DNA of 64,000 nucleotides from Gammaproteobacteria bacterium (GCA_003164785.1 PLUE01000048.1:62379-126378), one strand, 5' to 3'; numbered from the stretch's first letter, positions 17,004 through 25,344 are shown. The notes: generated by a model from the sequence alone, not told the origin. Numbers and translations are program-made.

Positions 17004-17232
17004 TTCCCTCAGCAGGCGTTCGATGTCCCGAACGGAAGAGGATATTCCGAGCAGCGTTGATATCACGATCATGCGACATTCCACACTCAGAACAGATCCA
17101 GCTTCTTATTCCGAGGTCTGCGACACCTTTCGGCCCCGTCTTGCTTGCACAAGACGAACAGACTCGGGAAGAGAACGATTCATTGACTTCCTCGTACCAA
17201 GCCCCGTGCGCGGTCGCTTTGTAGCGGAGCAT
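16990..17232 (-). pseudogene. tnpB: C-terminal fragment of TnpB (IS200/IS605 RNA-guided nuclease)
   Basis: 80 codons. The zinc-ribbon is intact (VCSSC and WICSECG), followed by the last RuvC motif SHDRDINAARNILFRSGHRT, where the Asp of DRDxNAA is catalytic, and the typical ending AEGIPAL. Full TnpB has about 370-410 residues; the wedge, REC and first RuvC motifs are missing. Upstream (17233-17286) is unrelated sequence, so a deletion has removed about 300 codons. No TnpA transposase is nearby. The fragment and the hairpin after it show where an IS605-type element once sat. Confidence 0.85.
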
Positions 17233-17286
17233 GGATCGAAAGGAAGACCAGATTGATTTTCACAATAGCAATTCAGCCTCAGGAGC

Positions 17287-17326
17287 GGCACTTCCTCCCC
17301 GGTTCGAGCGCCGGGGTTTCCGTGCC
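17287..17326. repeat. Imperfect palindrome just upstream of pilin gene
   Basis: GGCAC (17287) pairs with GTGCC (17326 end) and CCCCGG (17297-17302) pairs with CCGGGG (17311-17316) around an 8-base loop. The CTTCCTCCCCGG arm resembles the TnpB-linked end at 16977, so it may be the other end or a second copy of an IS605-type element. It lies 10 bases before the pilin start and would fold in the 5' leader of that message. Confidence 0.45.
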
Positions 17327-17335
17327 GGAGAATCG

Positions 17336-17791
17336 ATGAGCGACCCAAAACAGAGAAGCCGGCATTCCTGTGGATTCTCCCTGAACGAACTGCTGGTCAC
17401 GATGTTGATATTGGCGATCATCACCACGGTTGCCGTCGCCACTTACAGCGGTCAGTCACGCGAATCCCGTCGGACGCAGGCGAAGTCCGCACTCTTGGAC
17501 ATCGCGACGCGCGAGGAGCAGTTCTACGCCGCCACCAACACGTACTCCGCGAGGCCATCAGACGTGGGTTACGGCGGCGCGAGTTTCCCAATCTCGGTGG
17601 GCTCCGGGTACTACCAGATCGCGGTGGCCGTGACCGTTCCTGTCGTCTCCGCCACCGGCACGGTCAGCCTCCCGGCGGGCTTTACCCTGATTGCGACGCC
17701 TCTCGGCGCGCAGATCGCGGACCAGGCATGTGCGTTCTTCCAACTCGATAACCTAGGCAACCAGACGGCCACCACCAGCGCGTGTTGGTAA
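17336..17791 (+). CDS. Type IV pilin-like protein (PilE/minor pilin family)
   Basis: 151 residues from ATG 17336; an earlier in-frame start at 17231 would run through the palindrome and is not favoured. A short positively charged leader (MSDPKQRSRHSC) is followed by the prepilin cleavage site G-FSLNELLVTMLILAIITT, with Glu at +5 and the hydrophobic helix. The end matches PilE-like proteins: IATREEQFYAATNTYSARPS, then FTLIATPLGAQIADQACAFF and a C-terminal Cys pair (QACAF and TSACW) that would form the D-loop disulfide. It belongs to the PilE group that accompanies PilY1, PilX, PilW and PilV, but none of those is nearby, so it is an orphan. Confidence 0.85.
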   Translation: MSDPKQRSRHSCGFSLNELLVTMLILAIITTVAVATYSGQSRESRRTQAKSALLDIATREEQFYAATNTYSARPSDVGYGGASFPISVGSGYYQIAVAVTVPVVSATGTVSLPAGFTLIATPLGAQIADQACAFFQLDNLGNQTATTSACW

Positions 17792-17796
17792 CTTTT

Positions 17797-17820
17797 CACG
17801 CCGGCGCGAACGCCGGTGTG
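17797..17820 (+). terminator. Hairpin after pilin gene
   Basis: CACGCCGGCG and CGCCGGTGTG pair with one mismatch around a CGAA tetraloop, starting 6 bases after the pilin stop. No clear U run follows, so termination may be weak. Confidence 0.45.
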
Positions 17821-17954
17821 CGCTTCCCCCCATCGGATCTCCGTACTCATCGACATTGCATGATGTGACGGGCAGTGTCACGATCACCGGCCCCGATAGC
17901 ATTCGGCGATCCATCAACAAACGATTGGCTCGTGATCGATCGGTCCGCCTCGAA

Positions 17955-18602
17955 TCATCTAACTTCTGCCGCGGCGTGCTGGCCCGTTAACCACGCGATC
18001 GCGTATTGCACAAGCTGAGTGCCGTTCTCCAAATGCAGCTTCCGCCGTATACGCTGACGATGCGACTCTATGGTTTTCATGCTTAACGCAAGGGCAGATG
18101 CGGTATCCCGTGTACTCAGTCCCAAGCCGGCCATATGCATCACTTGCCGCTCGCGAGCCGTGAGACGATCGATCGGATTCGAAATGGAAAGCCGGCTGCC
18201 GGCGTGTTTTGTGTAGGACAAAGCGCTCGTCATCGCCGCGGACAGAAACACCTCCCCCGCAAGCACGCGTCTCACGGCCGAAAGGACGTCGTCGGTCGGG
18301 GCTTGCTTCATGATGTACCCGTTGGCACCCATGGCCAACAGTCGTTCTGCGTAGATTGATTCGTCGTGGGCGGACATCACCAGAATAGGCAACTGGGGAT
18401 GGTGTGCTCGCACGCTGCGGACCAACTCCATGCCCTCGCTGCGATCAAGATCAAGCCCGGATACGACGATGTCGGGCAAGGTCACGGAAATCGCCGAGCA
18501 CGTGCTGGAGAGAGTGTCTGCTTCTGCGCACACCACCATATCGGTTTGACGATCTACCACGTCTCGCAGACCGTGACGCACCAAAGGATGGCCGTCCACC
18601 AC
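17955..18602 (-). CDS. LuxR/NarL-type response regulator with degenerate receiver
   Basis: 215 residues with an N-terminal receiver-like domain (1-115) and a C-terminal LuxR HTH (about 145-205: RLTARERQVMHMAGLGLSTR, SMKTIESHRQRIRRKL). Two key acidic positions are changed: the usual DDHP is DGHP, and the phospho-accepting Asp in PDVVxxDLxMP is Gly (PDIVVSGLDLD). The conserved Ser/Thr (VMSAHD) and Lys (IMKQAP) remain. Phosphorylation in the normal manner is therefore unlikely. The start is uncertain: GTG 18602 begins only at beta strand 1, and the frame continues upstream without a clear start. No sensor kinase is adjacent. Confidence 0.8.
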   Translation of the reverse strand: MVDGHPLVRHGLRDVVDRQTDMVVCAEADTLSSTCSAISVTLPDIVVSGLDLDRSEGMELVRSVRAHHPQLPILVMSAHDESIYAERLLAMGANGYIMKQAPTDDVLSAVRRVLAGEVFLSAAMTSALSYTKHAGSRLSISNPIDRLTARERQVMHMAGLGLSTRDTASALALSMKTIESHRQRIRRKLHLENGTQLVQYAIAWLTGQHAAAEVR

Positions 18603-19018
18603 CAGCAGTCGCCGTACCCTGTTCGAATCCCGCTTAGAAACGCCAATTAACGAGTCGATGATAGGCCTCCAAGATTGTCTGCGTGCAACAAAGGTTTGAC
18701 CGAGGAGAGCCGCATCGATCTTTCATTCCGGCTGATACGCGCTCCAGCTGCTCTGCTTACATTGACTAAAGCGACGACTCGAGAGGTTTACCCTCACGTC
18801 CCCGCAAATTTAAATGGACAACCACCTAATGGATGGGCGAACAGGGCTGCTGCGGGGACGGGCGTAGGCTGGCGACGGGACGTCGCCCGGCAGCATGGAC
18901 CTGATCGTCAGGGCGTCAGTGAGGTCGACAAGTCGCGCGCACGGACACGCGCGCATTCACTACCGGCACGATCGCCTACAGCCGCATCAGTACCGAGCCT
19001 ACAGCGGCTTTAAGGGCA
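18603..19018. other. Intergenic stretch, nothing recognised
   Basis: About 415 bases between a minus-strand regulator and a plus-strand hemerythrin-like gene, so it should hold both promoters. I see no gene, repeat or clear promoter consensus. Confidence 0.4.
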
Positions 19019-19021
19019 TTG

Positions 19022-19516
19022 ATGCATCTTGTCGACCACAGACCAGCCGTAGAAAACAATATGATCTCGACAAGTTCCTTGTCCACCGCATCCACCGCCG
19101 ACATTTTGCGACGACATCACGAGCGTCTCAACCAAGTCTTCATCGATTTCTTCGCTGCTCGCACGGAAGATCGACGATGGGACCTGCTACCGATCGTCGC
19201 GGATTCTGTCGAATCGCATTTGGCGCTGGAGGCGGAGTCCTTTTCCGCGCGAAGATCACAAATCCTTGGCTTCGGAGCCGCCGCGCCGATTGCTGGGAAG
19301 GAGCGGGACACGATGGAATCCCTCGCAGAGGAGCTCGCGTATCCCGATCCATGCGCCGAGGATTGCTCGGCAAAAGTTTACGGTCTATGGGAAATGGTCA
19401 AGGCGCACATTGCAGGCGCGGAAGGCGCCGAACCAACTAGCCGACGCGAGGTTCGACAAAGTTGGAACAAGCAGGAGCCGGCTGAACGGCCGATGGCGCA
19501 AGACCCAACCGGATGA
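19022..19516 (+). CDS. Hemerythrin HHE-domain protein
   Basis: 164 residues; start ATG 19022 is preceded by AAGGG about 8 bases upstream, though ATG 19061 (MISTSSLSTAST) is also possible. Helix 1 carries ILRRHHERLNQVFIDFF, helix 2 the VESHLALEAESFSA motif (HxxxE), and a later helix LWEMVKAHIAGAEG, matching the spacing of His and Glu ligands in HHE cation-binding proteins that hold a diiron centre and sense or carry oxygen or NO. The last 25 residues are low complexity. Ligand assignment is by eye and the third helix is divergent, so function is less certain than fold. Confidence 0.55.
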   Translation: MHLVDHRPAVENNMISTSSLSTASTADILRRHHERLNQVFIDFFAARTEDRRWDLLPIVADSVESHLALEAESFSARRSQILGFGAAAPIAGKERDTMESLAEELAYPDPCAEDCSAKVYGLWEMVKAHIAGAEGAEPTSRREVRQSWNKQEPAERPMAQDPTG

Positions 19517-19826
19517 TGGTGGGGCGGCTCTAGGTTCACCAGGCAACGTCACCTCGGCCGCCGATCCGGCGGAGTCGCCGCGAACGGCCAGTAATTCCAA
19601 ATGAGGAACAGTAGACCCGTCACCGCGGCAATCCATCGGATGTTGGTAGGCGCTCTCGCTGTATGTGCCAATCGGCCACCCAGCGCGCCCAGCCTTGACC
19701 TAGAACCCTTATCCGGGTCCAATTCATCAGCAGGTCTTTACACTTATCCCGGAACGATTTCTGTCGGAGCTACCCGAGCCATCGCTATGCGCAGCGACCT
19801 TGTACGCCTGACGGAGAGATTACAAA
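19517..19826. other. Intergenic stretch, nothing recognised
   Basis: About 310 bases. One frame (from 19601) is open but its composition and lack of domain patterns argue against a gene. Confidence 0.4.
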
Positions 19827-19973
19827 ATGCAGATTGGTCTCATTGGTGGAATTGGCCCCGCGGCCACCGACTTCCACCATCGAAGGCTTATTTCGACCTT
19901 CGCCGGCACGCAGGCGCCGCTCGAACTGACCATCGTTCATGCCGACGCGATTGCGAGATTCGCCACCTCATGA
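19827..19973 (+). pseudogene. N-terminal fragment of an aspartate/glutamate racemase family protein
   Basis: From ATG 19827 the frame reads MQIGLIGGIGPAATDFHHRR, LISTFAGTQAPLELTIVHAD and stops after 48 codons. The GLIGGIGPAATDxYYR opening is the nucleotide-like loop at the start of Asp/Glu racemases. The family has about 230 residues with two catalytic Cys residues, neither of which is reached. The match ends at HADA, where PTLL normally follows, and 32 bases further on the hydrolase gene begins. It is a remnant. Confidence 0.7.
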
Positions 19974-20004
19974 GACGGTCCTGGCTTTGGCTACCGAGGT
20001 TCGC

Positions 20005-20916
20005 ATGTTGTTCGATCAGTTCATAGCGCGGGATATTCAAGTCAGCGGGGCCCGGATTCATTGCCGGGTTGGGGGCTCCGGGCCGCCGCTGCTCCTGCTC
20101 CATGGCTGCCCCCAAACGCACGTGATGTGGCACAAGCTCGCCCCGTTCCTGTCGCGCCACTTCACCGTGGTCGCGAGCGACCTACGGGGGTACGGTGACA
20201 GCAGCAAGCCTAGAGGCTTGGCGAATCATGAGAATTATTCCTTTCGCGCCATGGCCTCCGATCAGCTTGAATTGATGTCGGCTCTTGGCTTTGCGCAATT
20301 TTCCGCGGTTGGCCACGATCGGGGCGCCAGGGTACTGCATCGTATGGCGCTCGATCGCCCGGATGCGCTGGAGCGCGTTGCCCTATTGGATATCCTGCCG
20401 ACAGCGTTTCTCTACGCACAAACCGACCGATCATTTGCGACACGATACTGGGAGTGGTTCTTCTTGATTCAAGACTACGATCTTCCCGAAAAGCTGCTGT
20501 CTGGCAATCCAGAGGCGTTTCTGCGCTACGAACTCGGCAAATCGGTGGATGACGGTGTGATCGTTCCGGAGGCGTGGAGCGAGTACCTTCGCGTTCTCTC
20601 GGACCCGCTCGCCATGCATGGCATGTGCGAGGATTACCGTGCTGGCGCAGCCATTGATCTGGAGCACGACGCCGCCGACGCCGGCCAGCCCGTGCTGTGT
20701 CCACTGATGGTACTGTGGGGCAGCGACAATCCCGTCTGGCAGCGGTTCGACATGCTCGAGGTGTGGCGCCGCTTTGCGCCGACGGTTGTTGGCGGTGCAA
20801 TTCGCGCCGGACACTACCTCGCGGAGGAAGCTCCCGACGACGTACTGCGTGAGTTGCTGCCGTTCTTGACTGCCCCAAGGACCAACGCTGCATACCGGTG
20901 GCACAAAGACAACTAG
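20005..20916 (+). CDS. Alpha/beta hydrolase, haloacetate dehalogenase-like
   Basis: 303 residues from ATG 20005 (MLFDQFIARDI). Strong family blocks: GGSGPPLLLLHGCPQTHVMW (oxyanion loop), VVASDLRGYGDSSKP, AVGHDRGARVLHRMALDRPD (nucleophile Asp in HDRG with Arg), CEDYRAGAAIDLEHDAAD and the late GHYLAEEAP with the catalytic His. This is the arrangement of fluoroacetate or haloacetate dehalogenases, which hydrolyse the carbon-halogen bond through an Asp ester. The halide pocket phrase normally YWHW reads YWEW here (RYWEWFFL), replacing one of the three halide-binding residues. It may therefore prefer another substrate. Complete and apparently intact. Confidence 0.85.
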   Translation: MLFDQFIARDIQVSGARIHCRVGGSGPPLLLLHGCPQTHVMWHKLAPFLSRHFTVVASDLRGYGDSSKPRGLANHENYSFRAMASDQLELMSALGFAQFSAVGHDRGARVLHRMALDRPDALERVALLDILPTAFLYAQTDRSFATRYWEWFFLIQDYDLPEKLLSGNPEAFLRYELGKSVDDGVIVPEAWSEYLRVLSDPLAMHGMCEDYRAGAAIDLEHDAADAGQPVLCPLMVLWGSDNPVWQRFDMLEVWRRFAPTVVGGAIRAGHYLAEEAPDDVLRELLPFLTAPRTNAAYRWHKDN

Positions 20917-20930
20917 GGAGCCGCAGGGAC

Positions 20931-20946
20931 GATTGTAGAGACAATC
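20931..20946. terminator. Small hairpin between convergent genes
   Basis: GATTGT and ACAATC pair perfectly around AGAG, 14 bases after the hydrolase stop and 28 bases before the end of the convergent 5-FCL gene. There is no long U run on either strand, so the role is uncertain. Confidence 0.3.
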
Positions 20947-20973
20947 CTCGGCGTAAGGGCGCCCCGCGTTTCC

Positions 20974-21726
20974 TCAGACCGTCGCCTGGAGTGACGACTC
21001 GATCTCCTTGAGTTCTTGAAGAGGCGGAATGGTCTCGAGCATATGCGGATCCAGCAAATTCCAGATGATGCCGCCGGTCGGCTTATGCGGTGCACCCACC
21101 TCGATGACGCGCGTGGGCGTGAATATCACGTCGGCGACGGTGTCGAACTCCTCCGGGTACAAAGTCTCGCGCAAGACCTGGCAATCGTGGACGACTGCCG
21201 CCGCGGGCGTGGCGGCGGTGATTACGCCGATGCGATATAACATCCCCCATTCGGCATCAAAGAAACCATGTCCCTTGCCGAATCGAATACCCACTTCGTT
21301 GATTGCCCCGGTCCCTGTAATCATGTAATCGACAGACTTGAACCGGCTCCGGATATCCGCCAGCGTAACCGGTACGCCGACGCGCTCCATGCCATCGAGC
21401 GTAGCGGCGTACAGCAATTTTTCGGCGGGTATTTTGGCGGGATCGAGCAGCCAAAAGCCGCGCTTGATCGAATAGGTGGTCATTAGAATGCACTTGCCGT
21501 CCAGCAAGGTGCGGTAGCGCAATTGCTCCAGGCAATTGTCGGGCGTAATGAAGAGTACGCTCGCGTCGCGATAAAACCGGTGTCGCATCAAGGCATCGAT
21601 GGCCTGGTCGCTGCCTGCGAAATCCGCGATGAACTCACCAAAATCGTAGTGGAAGCGGCTGTCGGGAAGCGCGACCTTGCGCAATTCGGTAAAAACGCGC
21701 TCACGTACCGACGATTTATGATTCAT
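20974..21726 (-). CDS. 5-formyltetrahydrofolate cyclo-ligase family protein
   Basis: 250 residues from ATG 21726. The NagB/MTHFS-like fold is indicated by LFITPDNCLEQLRYRTLLDG, CILMTTYSIKRGFWLL, VDYMITGTGAINEVGIRFGK followed by GHGFFDAEWGML, and the late FTPTRVIEVGAPHKPTGGII. The FGKGHGFFD loop matches the GKGxGYYD phosphate loop of 5-FCL enzymes. The protein is longer than classical MTHFS (about 190), like the uncharacterised 250-residue branch often linked to nucleotide or amine metabolism. Its substrate is unknown. It is convergent with the hydrolase gene and not in an operon. Confidence 0.8.
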   Translation of the reverse strand: MNHKSSVRERVFTELRKVALPDSRFHYDFGEFIADFAGSDQAIDALMRHRFYRDASVLFITPDNCLEQLRYRTLLDGKCILMTTYSIKRGFWLLDPAKIPAEKLLYAATLDGMERVGVPVTLADIRSRFKSVDYMITGTGAINEVGIRFGKGHGFFDAEWGMLYRIGVITAATPAAAVVHDCQVLRETLYPEEFDTVADVIFTPTRVIEVGAPHKPTGGIIWNLLDPHMLETIPPLQELKEIESSLQATV

Positions 21727-21865
21727 GCCGTGAGTCTTCCTTCAGGCGGTCCGGTAGGCACTCGAACGCGTTCGAGCGAATTCTATACCCAATCTCGGGC
21801 CTGACATGGTTTCGTCATCGACACACTGCCCGCAAGGCTGCAAGGTGCGCGGCCGGCACGAAAGG

Positions 21866-21888
21866 AACCCCGGCCCTTGGACCGGGGC
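21866..21888 (-). terminator. Hairpin terminator after PEP-CTERM gene
   Basis: On the minus strand CCCCGG and CCGGGG form a stem around an 8-base loop, followed by TTCCTTTC. It lies about 60 bases past the stop of the gene ending at 21946. Confidence 0.5.
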
Positions 21889-21945
21889 ATACTGCAGCAA
21901 TCGCTATCGAATCCTCATATGTTACCAGGACGACGAATCCGTCTC

Positions 21946-22818
21946 CTATGCCTCGACTGATTGCTTACGACGACGCAGCGTCGCGAGCCCGCCCAATCCC
22001 GAGAGCATGAACCAGGCGGAGGCAGGCAACGGTACCGGTGCCACCGTGCCGTCGACCTGCACGTCGGCGATGCGCCAGTTGCCGGAGTTATTGTTGATTT
22101 GCGTCGGCGTACCGCTGAGCACCGATGTCGCCGAGGCATATGTGTTGCCGAGGGTCGGATTGAAAGCCGACACCAACCGCACGCCGAAGCTGGCATCGTT
22201 GCTGACACCATTGACCAGCGAGAAGTCCACCGTATCGGTTTGAAATCCCGATCCGGCCGTGCCGATGGTGTTGTTGTCCACCGTTGCACTCAGCACCGAG
22301 CCGATATTCGTCCAGGTCGTGCCGTTGGTGGTGTACTGCACCTGCATGTTGCCGACGCCCTGGGTCGTCGCTGCCCAGTTGAACGAGAGGCCAATGTTGG
22401 TGAAGCCACTCGTGCTCACGTCGAATTCAGCACCTTGGGAATACTGAGGCGCGGAGATATTCCATCCGTTGCCGGCACCGGTCGTGCCGGAGCCCGCCTG
22501 ACCGCGAATTCGCCAGACATTGCCGTTGCCCAAGGTCGAGCCATTGGCGGTGCCACTAGTTGAATCGTTGGTCACGTCGTCCAAGGTGACCGAGCCGACC
22601 CCCGTCGTTGCGCCTTTGGTGGTGTAGGTGTAACCATTGGTCATCCCCAGCGAGGTCACCGTGCCCGTGCCAGTGGTCGGTGCCGGGCTATTGTCCGGCG
22701 AGACCGTCGCAACGGTGCCGAAGTTCCAGTCGGTGATGACGGCGGCGTTTGCCGAGGCGCATGCGCCACCGGCGATTACCAATGCCACCCATCGTGATCG
22801 CATCTTGATTTGAGTCAT
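21946..22818 (-). CDS. VPLPA-type PEP-CTERM exported protein
   Basis: 290 residues; start ATG 22818 has AAGGA nine bases upstream. It has a signal peptide (to ASANA, about residue 25) and a Thr/Asn/Gly/Ser-rich body with no Cys in the mature part. The C-terminal sorting signal VPLPASAWFMLSGLGGLATL RRRK consists of the PEP-like motif, a hydrophobic helix and a basic cluster. PEP-CTERM proteins are cleaved by exosortase and attached to or released with exopolysaccharide. The body suggests a lectin or beta-sandwich surface protein but no named family was recognised. It lies 50 bases downstream of a second PEP-CTERM gene on the same strand. No exosortase gene is in the window. Confidence 0.85.
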   Translation of the reverse strand: MTQIKMRSRWVALVIAGGACASANAAVITDWNFGTVATVSPDNSPAPTTGTGTVTSLGMTNGYTYTTKGATTGVGSVTLDDVTNDSTSGTANGSTLGNGNVWRIRGQAGSGTTGAGNGWNISAPQYSQGAEFDVSTSGFTNIGLSFNWAATTQGVGNMQVQYTTNGTTWTNIGSVLSATVDNNTIGTAGSGFQTDTVDFSLVNGVSNDASFGVRLVSAFNPTLGNTYASATSVLSGTPTQINNNSGNWRIADVQVDGTVAPVPLPASAWFMLSGLGGLATLRRRKQSVEA

Positions 22819-22867
22819 TTACTGATTCCTTGAGATAGAGGGGCCGAATAAGATACGGATCGCGAGA

Positions 22868-24454
22868 TCAGGCGGCACGACGCCGGCGCGCCATCGCACC
22901 GAAGCCGAAGCATCCACTCAACAGCAACCAAGCGGATGCAGGTAGCGGGACCGGCGCGACCGCAACGCCGCGCAGAACTTCGCCCAACGCAGCGGTTTGC
23001 AAAACCGTGTAATTCTCGCCCGTGGGGCTCGTGGTGCTGTTCAATTGGTCGGTGATCGCCACCAACTGGTTGGGGTCGGCGCCGGCATCGCCCAAATTGC
23101 TGCCCACCGTGGAGGTAATGGCATATAACGTCACCGTGCCATTGGCATTGACCTTGCCCGTGAGGTTACGAAGCCCGTCAACACTGGTCGTCAGCGAATC
23201 ACCGGCCAGCGAACCCGTGCCGTTGACGGTATAGCTCGACCCGATCAGCGAGCCGCGCAACGTATAGTCCAGATCCCACGTGCCGTTGACCAGGCTGTAC
23301 TTCTGCAGACCACCGGCTTCGTAAGGCGTGGTGGTCAGGTCTGTGGTGCTGCCCGATCCCTCGTCCGCCACATACAGGGTGGTTGAATTGGCGAAGAACA
23401 GGCCAAAGGGATGATACACAGGGCTCGCGGCGGACGGTGTCGCTTTCGCCAGAGTCGTCGAGAATCCCGGCAGCACCGAGATATCCCCCGCCGCCGTAGC
23501 CGTTGGACTCGTGGAACTCGACGTCATACCCTGCGGGCCCACTTGATAAACGGTGTCGATCCCATTGCTGCCGCTGCCCTTGGTGACATACAAGACGCCG
23601 TTGTAAATGGTCTCGCCGCGGAAGTTGTTGTCCTTCGCTGGCTTGTCGGCTGAATAGCCGTTTTGGTTGACGTTGTAGGCGCCGACCTGGGTGGTGCCCG
23701 GCGTCGCCGCGGTGGCATTCACGCCGGGAGTCACCAATTGAACCCCCGTACCGGCCGTCGTCTGAGCGCTACCACTGCCATTGCCGCCATTGCCGACCGT
23801 ATAATAGTAGCCATTGGCTCCCAGGATGGCCGCGCGGCCATTGTTTCCGTTGTAAGCGTTCGTCGTGGTGTACTGCAGGCTGTTGTTCGCCAGGCTGAGT
23901 TGCACGACGCCACGATAGGTCGCGGCGGCTGTGTCGGTATTACCCGGCTCCGTGACGCCCGGTGTGTTCGAGTTCGACACATCCAGCTGACCGGCCGTGG
24001 TGTTGTAGTCCATGAACGTGATGCCGCTGCCATCCGGCGTCAAATTGATGGCGCCTTCCGACTTCGATGAGAAGCTCGTGTTGAGGTTGATCCCCTGAGC
24101 CGCTGCGAGCGCGGTAATATTCACTGAATTATCAGTCGCGCCGGTGGTCGCGTTGACGTTCGAAATGACGAGATTCGACGTGATCCCGAAATTGGCGTCG
24201 GCGGAGTCGTTGTTCCATACATTGCCTGAGCAATTGGATGTCGTACAAAACGCGCTCGATGCGATGGCATACGTCGGCGTTGCACCGTTTTGCGAGTTCG
24301 GCAGCACGGCGCCGACGGCGAAATTTGGGTCGGTGTACGTCGACGAGCTGACCAGCAGATCGCCCGCGTAGGTACCCAGCGTTGTTTGTGCGCTGACGGG
24401 CAGCCCCGCAAGCGTTCCTATTGCAATGGAGATTGCGACGGACAATTTCGTCAT
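22868..24454 (-). CDS. VPLPA-type PEP-CTERM exported protein, beta-propeller-like
   Basis: 528 residues from ATG 24454 with AGGGGA 11 bases upstream. It has a signal peptide (GTLAGLPVSAQ), then a long Thr/Ser/Asn/Gly-rich body with recurring phrases such as GETIYNGVLYVTKGSGSNGI, HPFGLFFANSTTLYVADEGS and GGLQKYSLVNGTWDLDYTLR. These recall secreted NHL or propeller-type proteins. The C-terminus is the sorting signal VAPVPLPASAWLLLSGCFGF with a basic end RRRR. It is the upstream partner of the neighbouring PEP-CTERM gene, probably in one transcript. It is likely part of the extracellular matrix; its exact function is unknown. Confidence 0.85.
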   Translation of the reverse strand: MTKLSVAISIAIGTLAGLPVSAQTTLGTYAGDLLVSSSTYTDPNFAVGAVLPNSQNGATPTYAIASSAFCTTSNCSGNVWNNDSADANFGITSNLVISNVNATTGATDNSVNITALAAAQGINLNTSFSSKSEGAINLTPDGSGITFMDYNTTAGQLDVSNSNTPGVTEPGNTDTAAATYRGVVQLSLANNSLQYTTTNAYNGNNGRAAILGANGYYYTVGNGGNGSGSAQTTAGTGVQLVTPGVNATAATPGTTQVGAYNVNQNGYSADKPAKDNNFRGETIYNGVLYVTKGSGSNGIDTVYQVGPQGMTSSSTSPTATAAGDISVLPGFSTTLAKATPSAASPVYHPFGLFFANSTTLYVADEGSGSTTDLTTTPYEAGGLQKYSLVNGTWDLDYTLRGSLIGSSYTVNGTGSLAGDSLTTSVDGLRNLTGKVNANGTVTLYAITSTVGSNLGDAGADPNQLVAITDQLNSTTSPTGENYTVLQTAALGEVLRGVAVAPVPLPASAWLLLSGCFGFGAMARRRRAA

Positions 24455-24727
24455 CGGATTGGTATCCCCTATTTAGAATATTCTTGCCGCGATCCAACAG
24501 CGGCCGCTTTTTTCCCACAAAGCCTAGCTTTGCTGTCCAAAGATACCCACTAACATTCTCATGACTGTTGCGCTTTTATGACCGTTTGATAACGAGCCAT
24601 TTGCCGGGGGCATACCGTTGCAAAGAGGGTCTTCGTGGGCAATAGATGCACAACACAGAATAACTGTACAGGTTAAATTTAATCAATCGCCTCGCTGATT
24701 TCTGACCAACCCTTTTAGGAGCACATC

Positions 24728-25291
24728 ATGGCACTCAGCGCCCTCGATCCGCAGACAGCCCTGATCATCATTGATTTGCAGAAGGGCATTGTGTCGCTTC
24801 CGCTTGTGCATCCAGTTGCAGGGGTGGTGAAGAACGCCCGCGCTCTTGCGGATGCCTTCCGTATTCACAACCTGCCTGTGGTGCTCGTCAATGTCGCCGG
24901 TATAGCACCGGGGCGAACGGAGCAGGTCCGGCACCTGGGAGATCTCCCCGCGGCATGGACCGATCTCATCCCCGAGTTAAACAAGCAGCCTACAGATCAC
25001 ACGATCACGAAGCACACACCCGGTGCGTTCGCGAAGACGGGTCTCGAAGAGCATCTTCGAGGCCGGGGCATCACGCAAGTGGTGCTCGCGGGCATCTCGA
25101 CCAGCAGTGGCGTTGAGTCCACCGCGCGCCAGGCGTATGAGTTAGGGTTTCACGTCACGCTTGCGATCGATGCCATGACAGACGCGAGCATGGATTCCCA
25201 CGTCCATAGCCTCACCAAAATCTTCCCGCGCCTGGGCGAGAGCGGCACGACGCAGGAAGTTCTGAATCTGCTGAACAGCAGTCGGGTCTAG
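24728..25291 (+). CDS. Isochorismatase-like hydrolase
   Basis: 187 residues; start ATG 24728 with AGGAG nine bases upstream. Family motifs are TALIIIDLQKGI with the catalytic Asp, TKHTPGAFAKTGLEEHL with the catalytic Lys, and VVLAGISTSSGVESTARQAY ELGFHV. At the position of the catalytic Cys in the TCxxVxxTA motif the protein has Ser (TSSGVESTA), as do several uncharacterised members, so thiol hydrolysis in the usual way is doubtful. The cis-peptide loop and cap are otherwise normal. It is followed 54 bases later by a small membrane protein in the same direction. Substrate unknown. Confidence 0.85.
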   Translation: MALSALDPQTALIIIDLQKGIVSLPLVHPVAGVVKNARALADAFRIHNLPVVLVNVAGIAPGRTEQVRHLGDLPAAWTDLIPELNKQPTDHTITKHTPGAFAKTGLEEHLRGRGITQVVLAGISTSSGVESTARQAYELGFHVTLAIDAMTDASMDSHVHSLTKIFPRLGESGTTQEVLNLLNSSRV

Positions 25292-25344
25292 ATTCACCCA
25301 ATATTACTGCAGGTCCACTTTTGAACTGAAAGGCAGGATTCACG

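Noticed and set aside
18610..18640. GTTCGAATCCCGC, resembling a tRNA T-loop
   Set aside because: The 5' side of the T stem (ACCCT) cannot pair with CCCGC, and no anticodon or acceptor arm is found around it.
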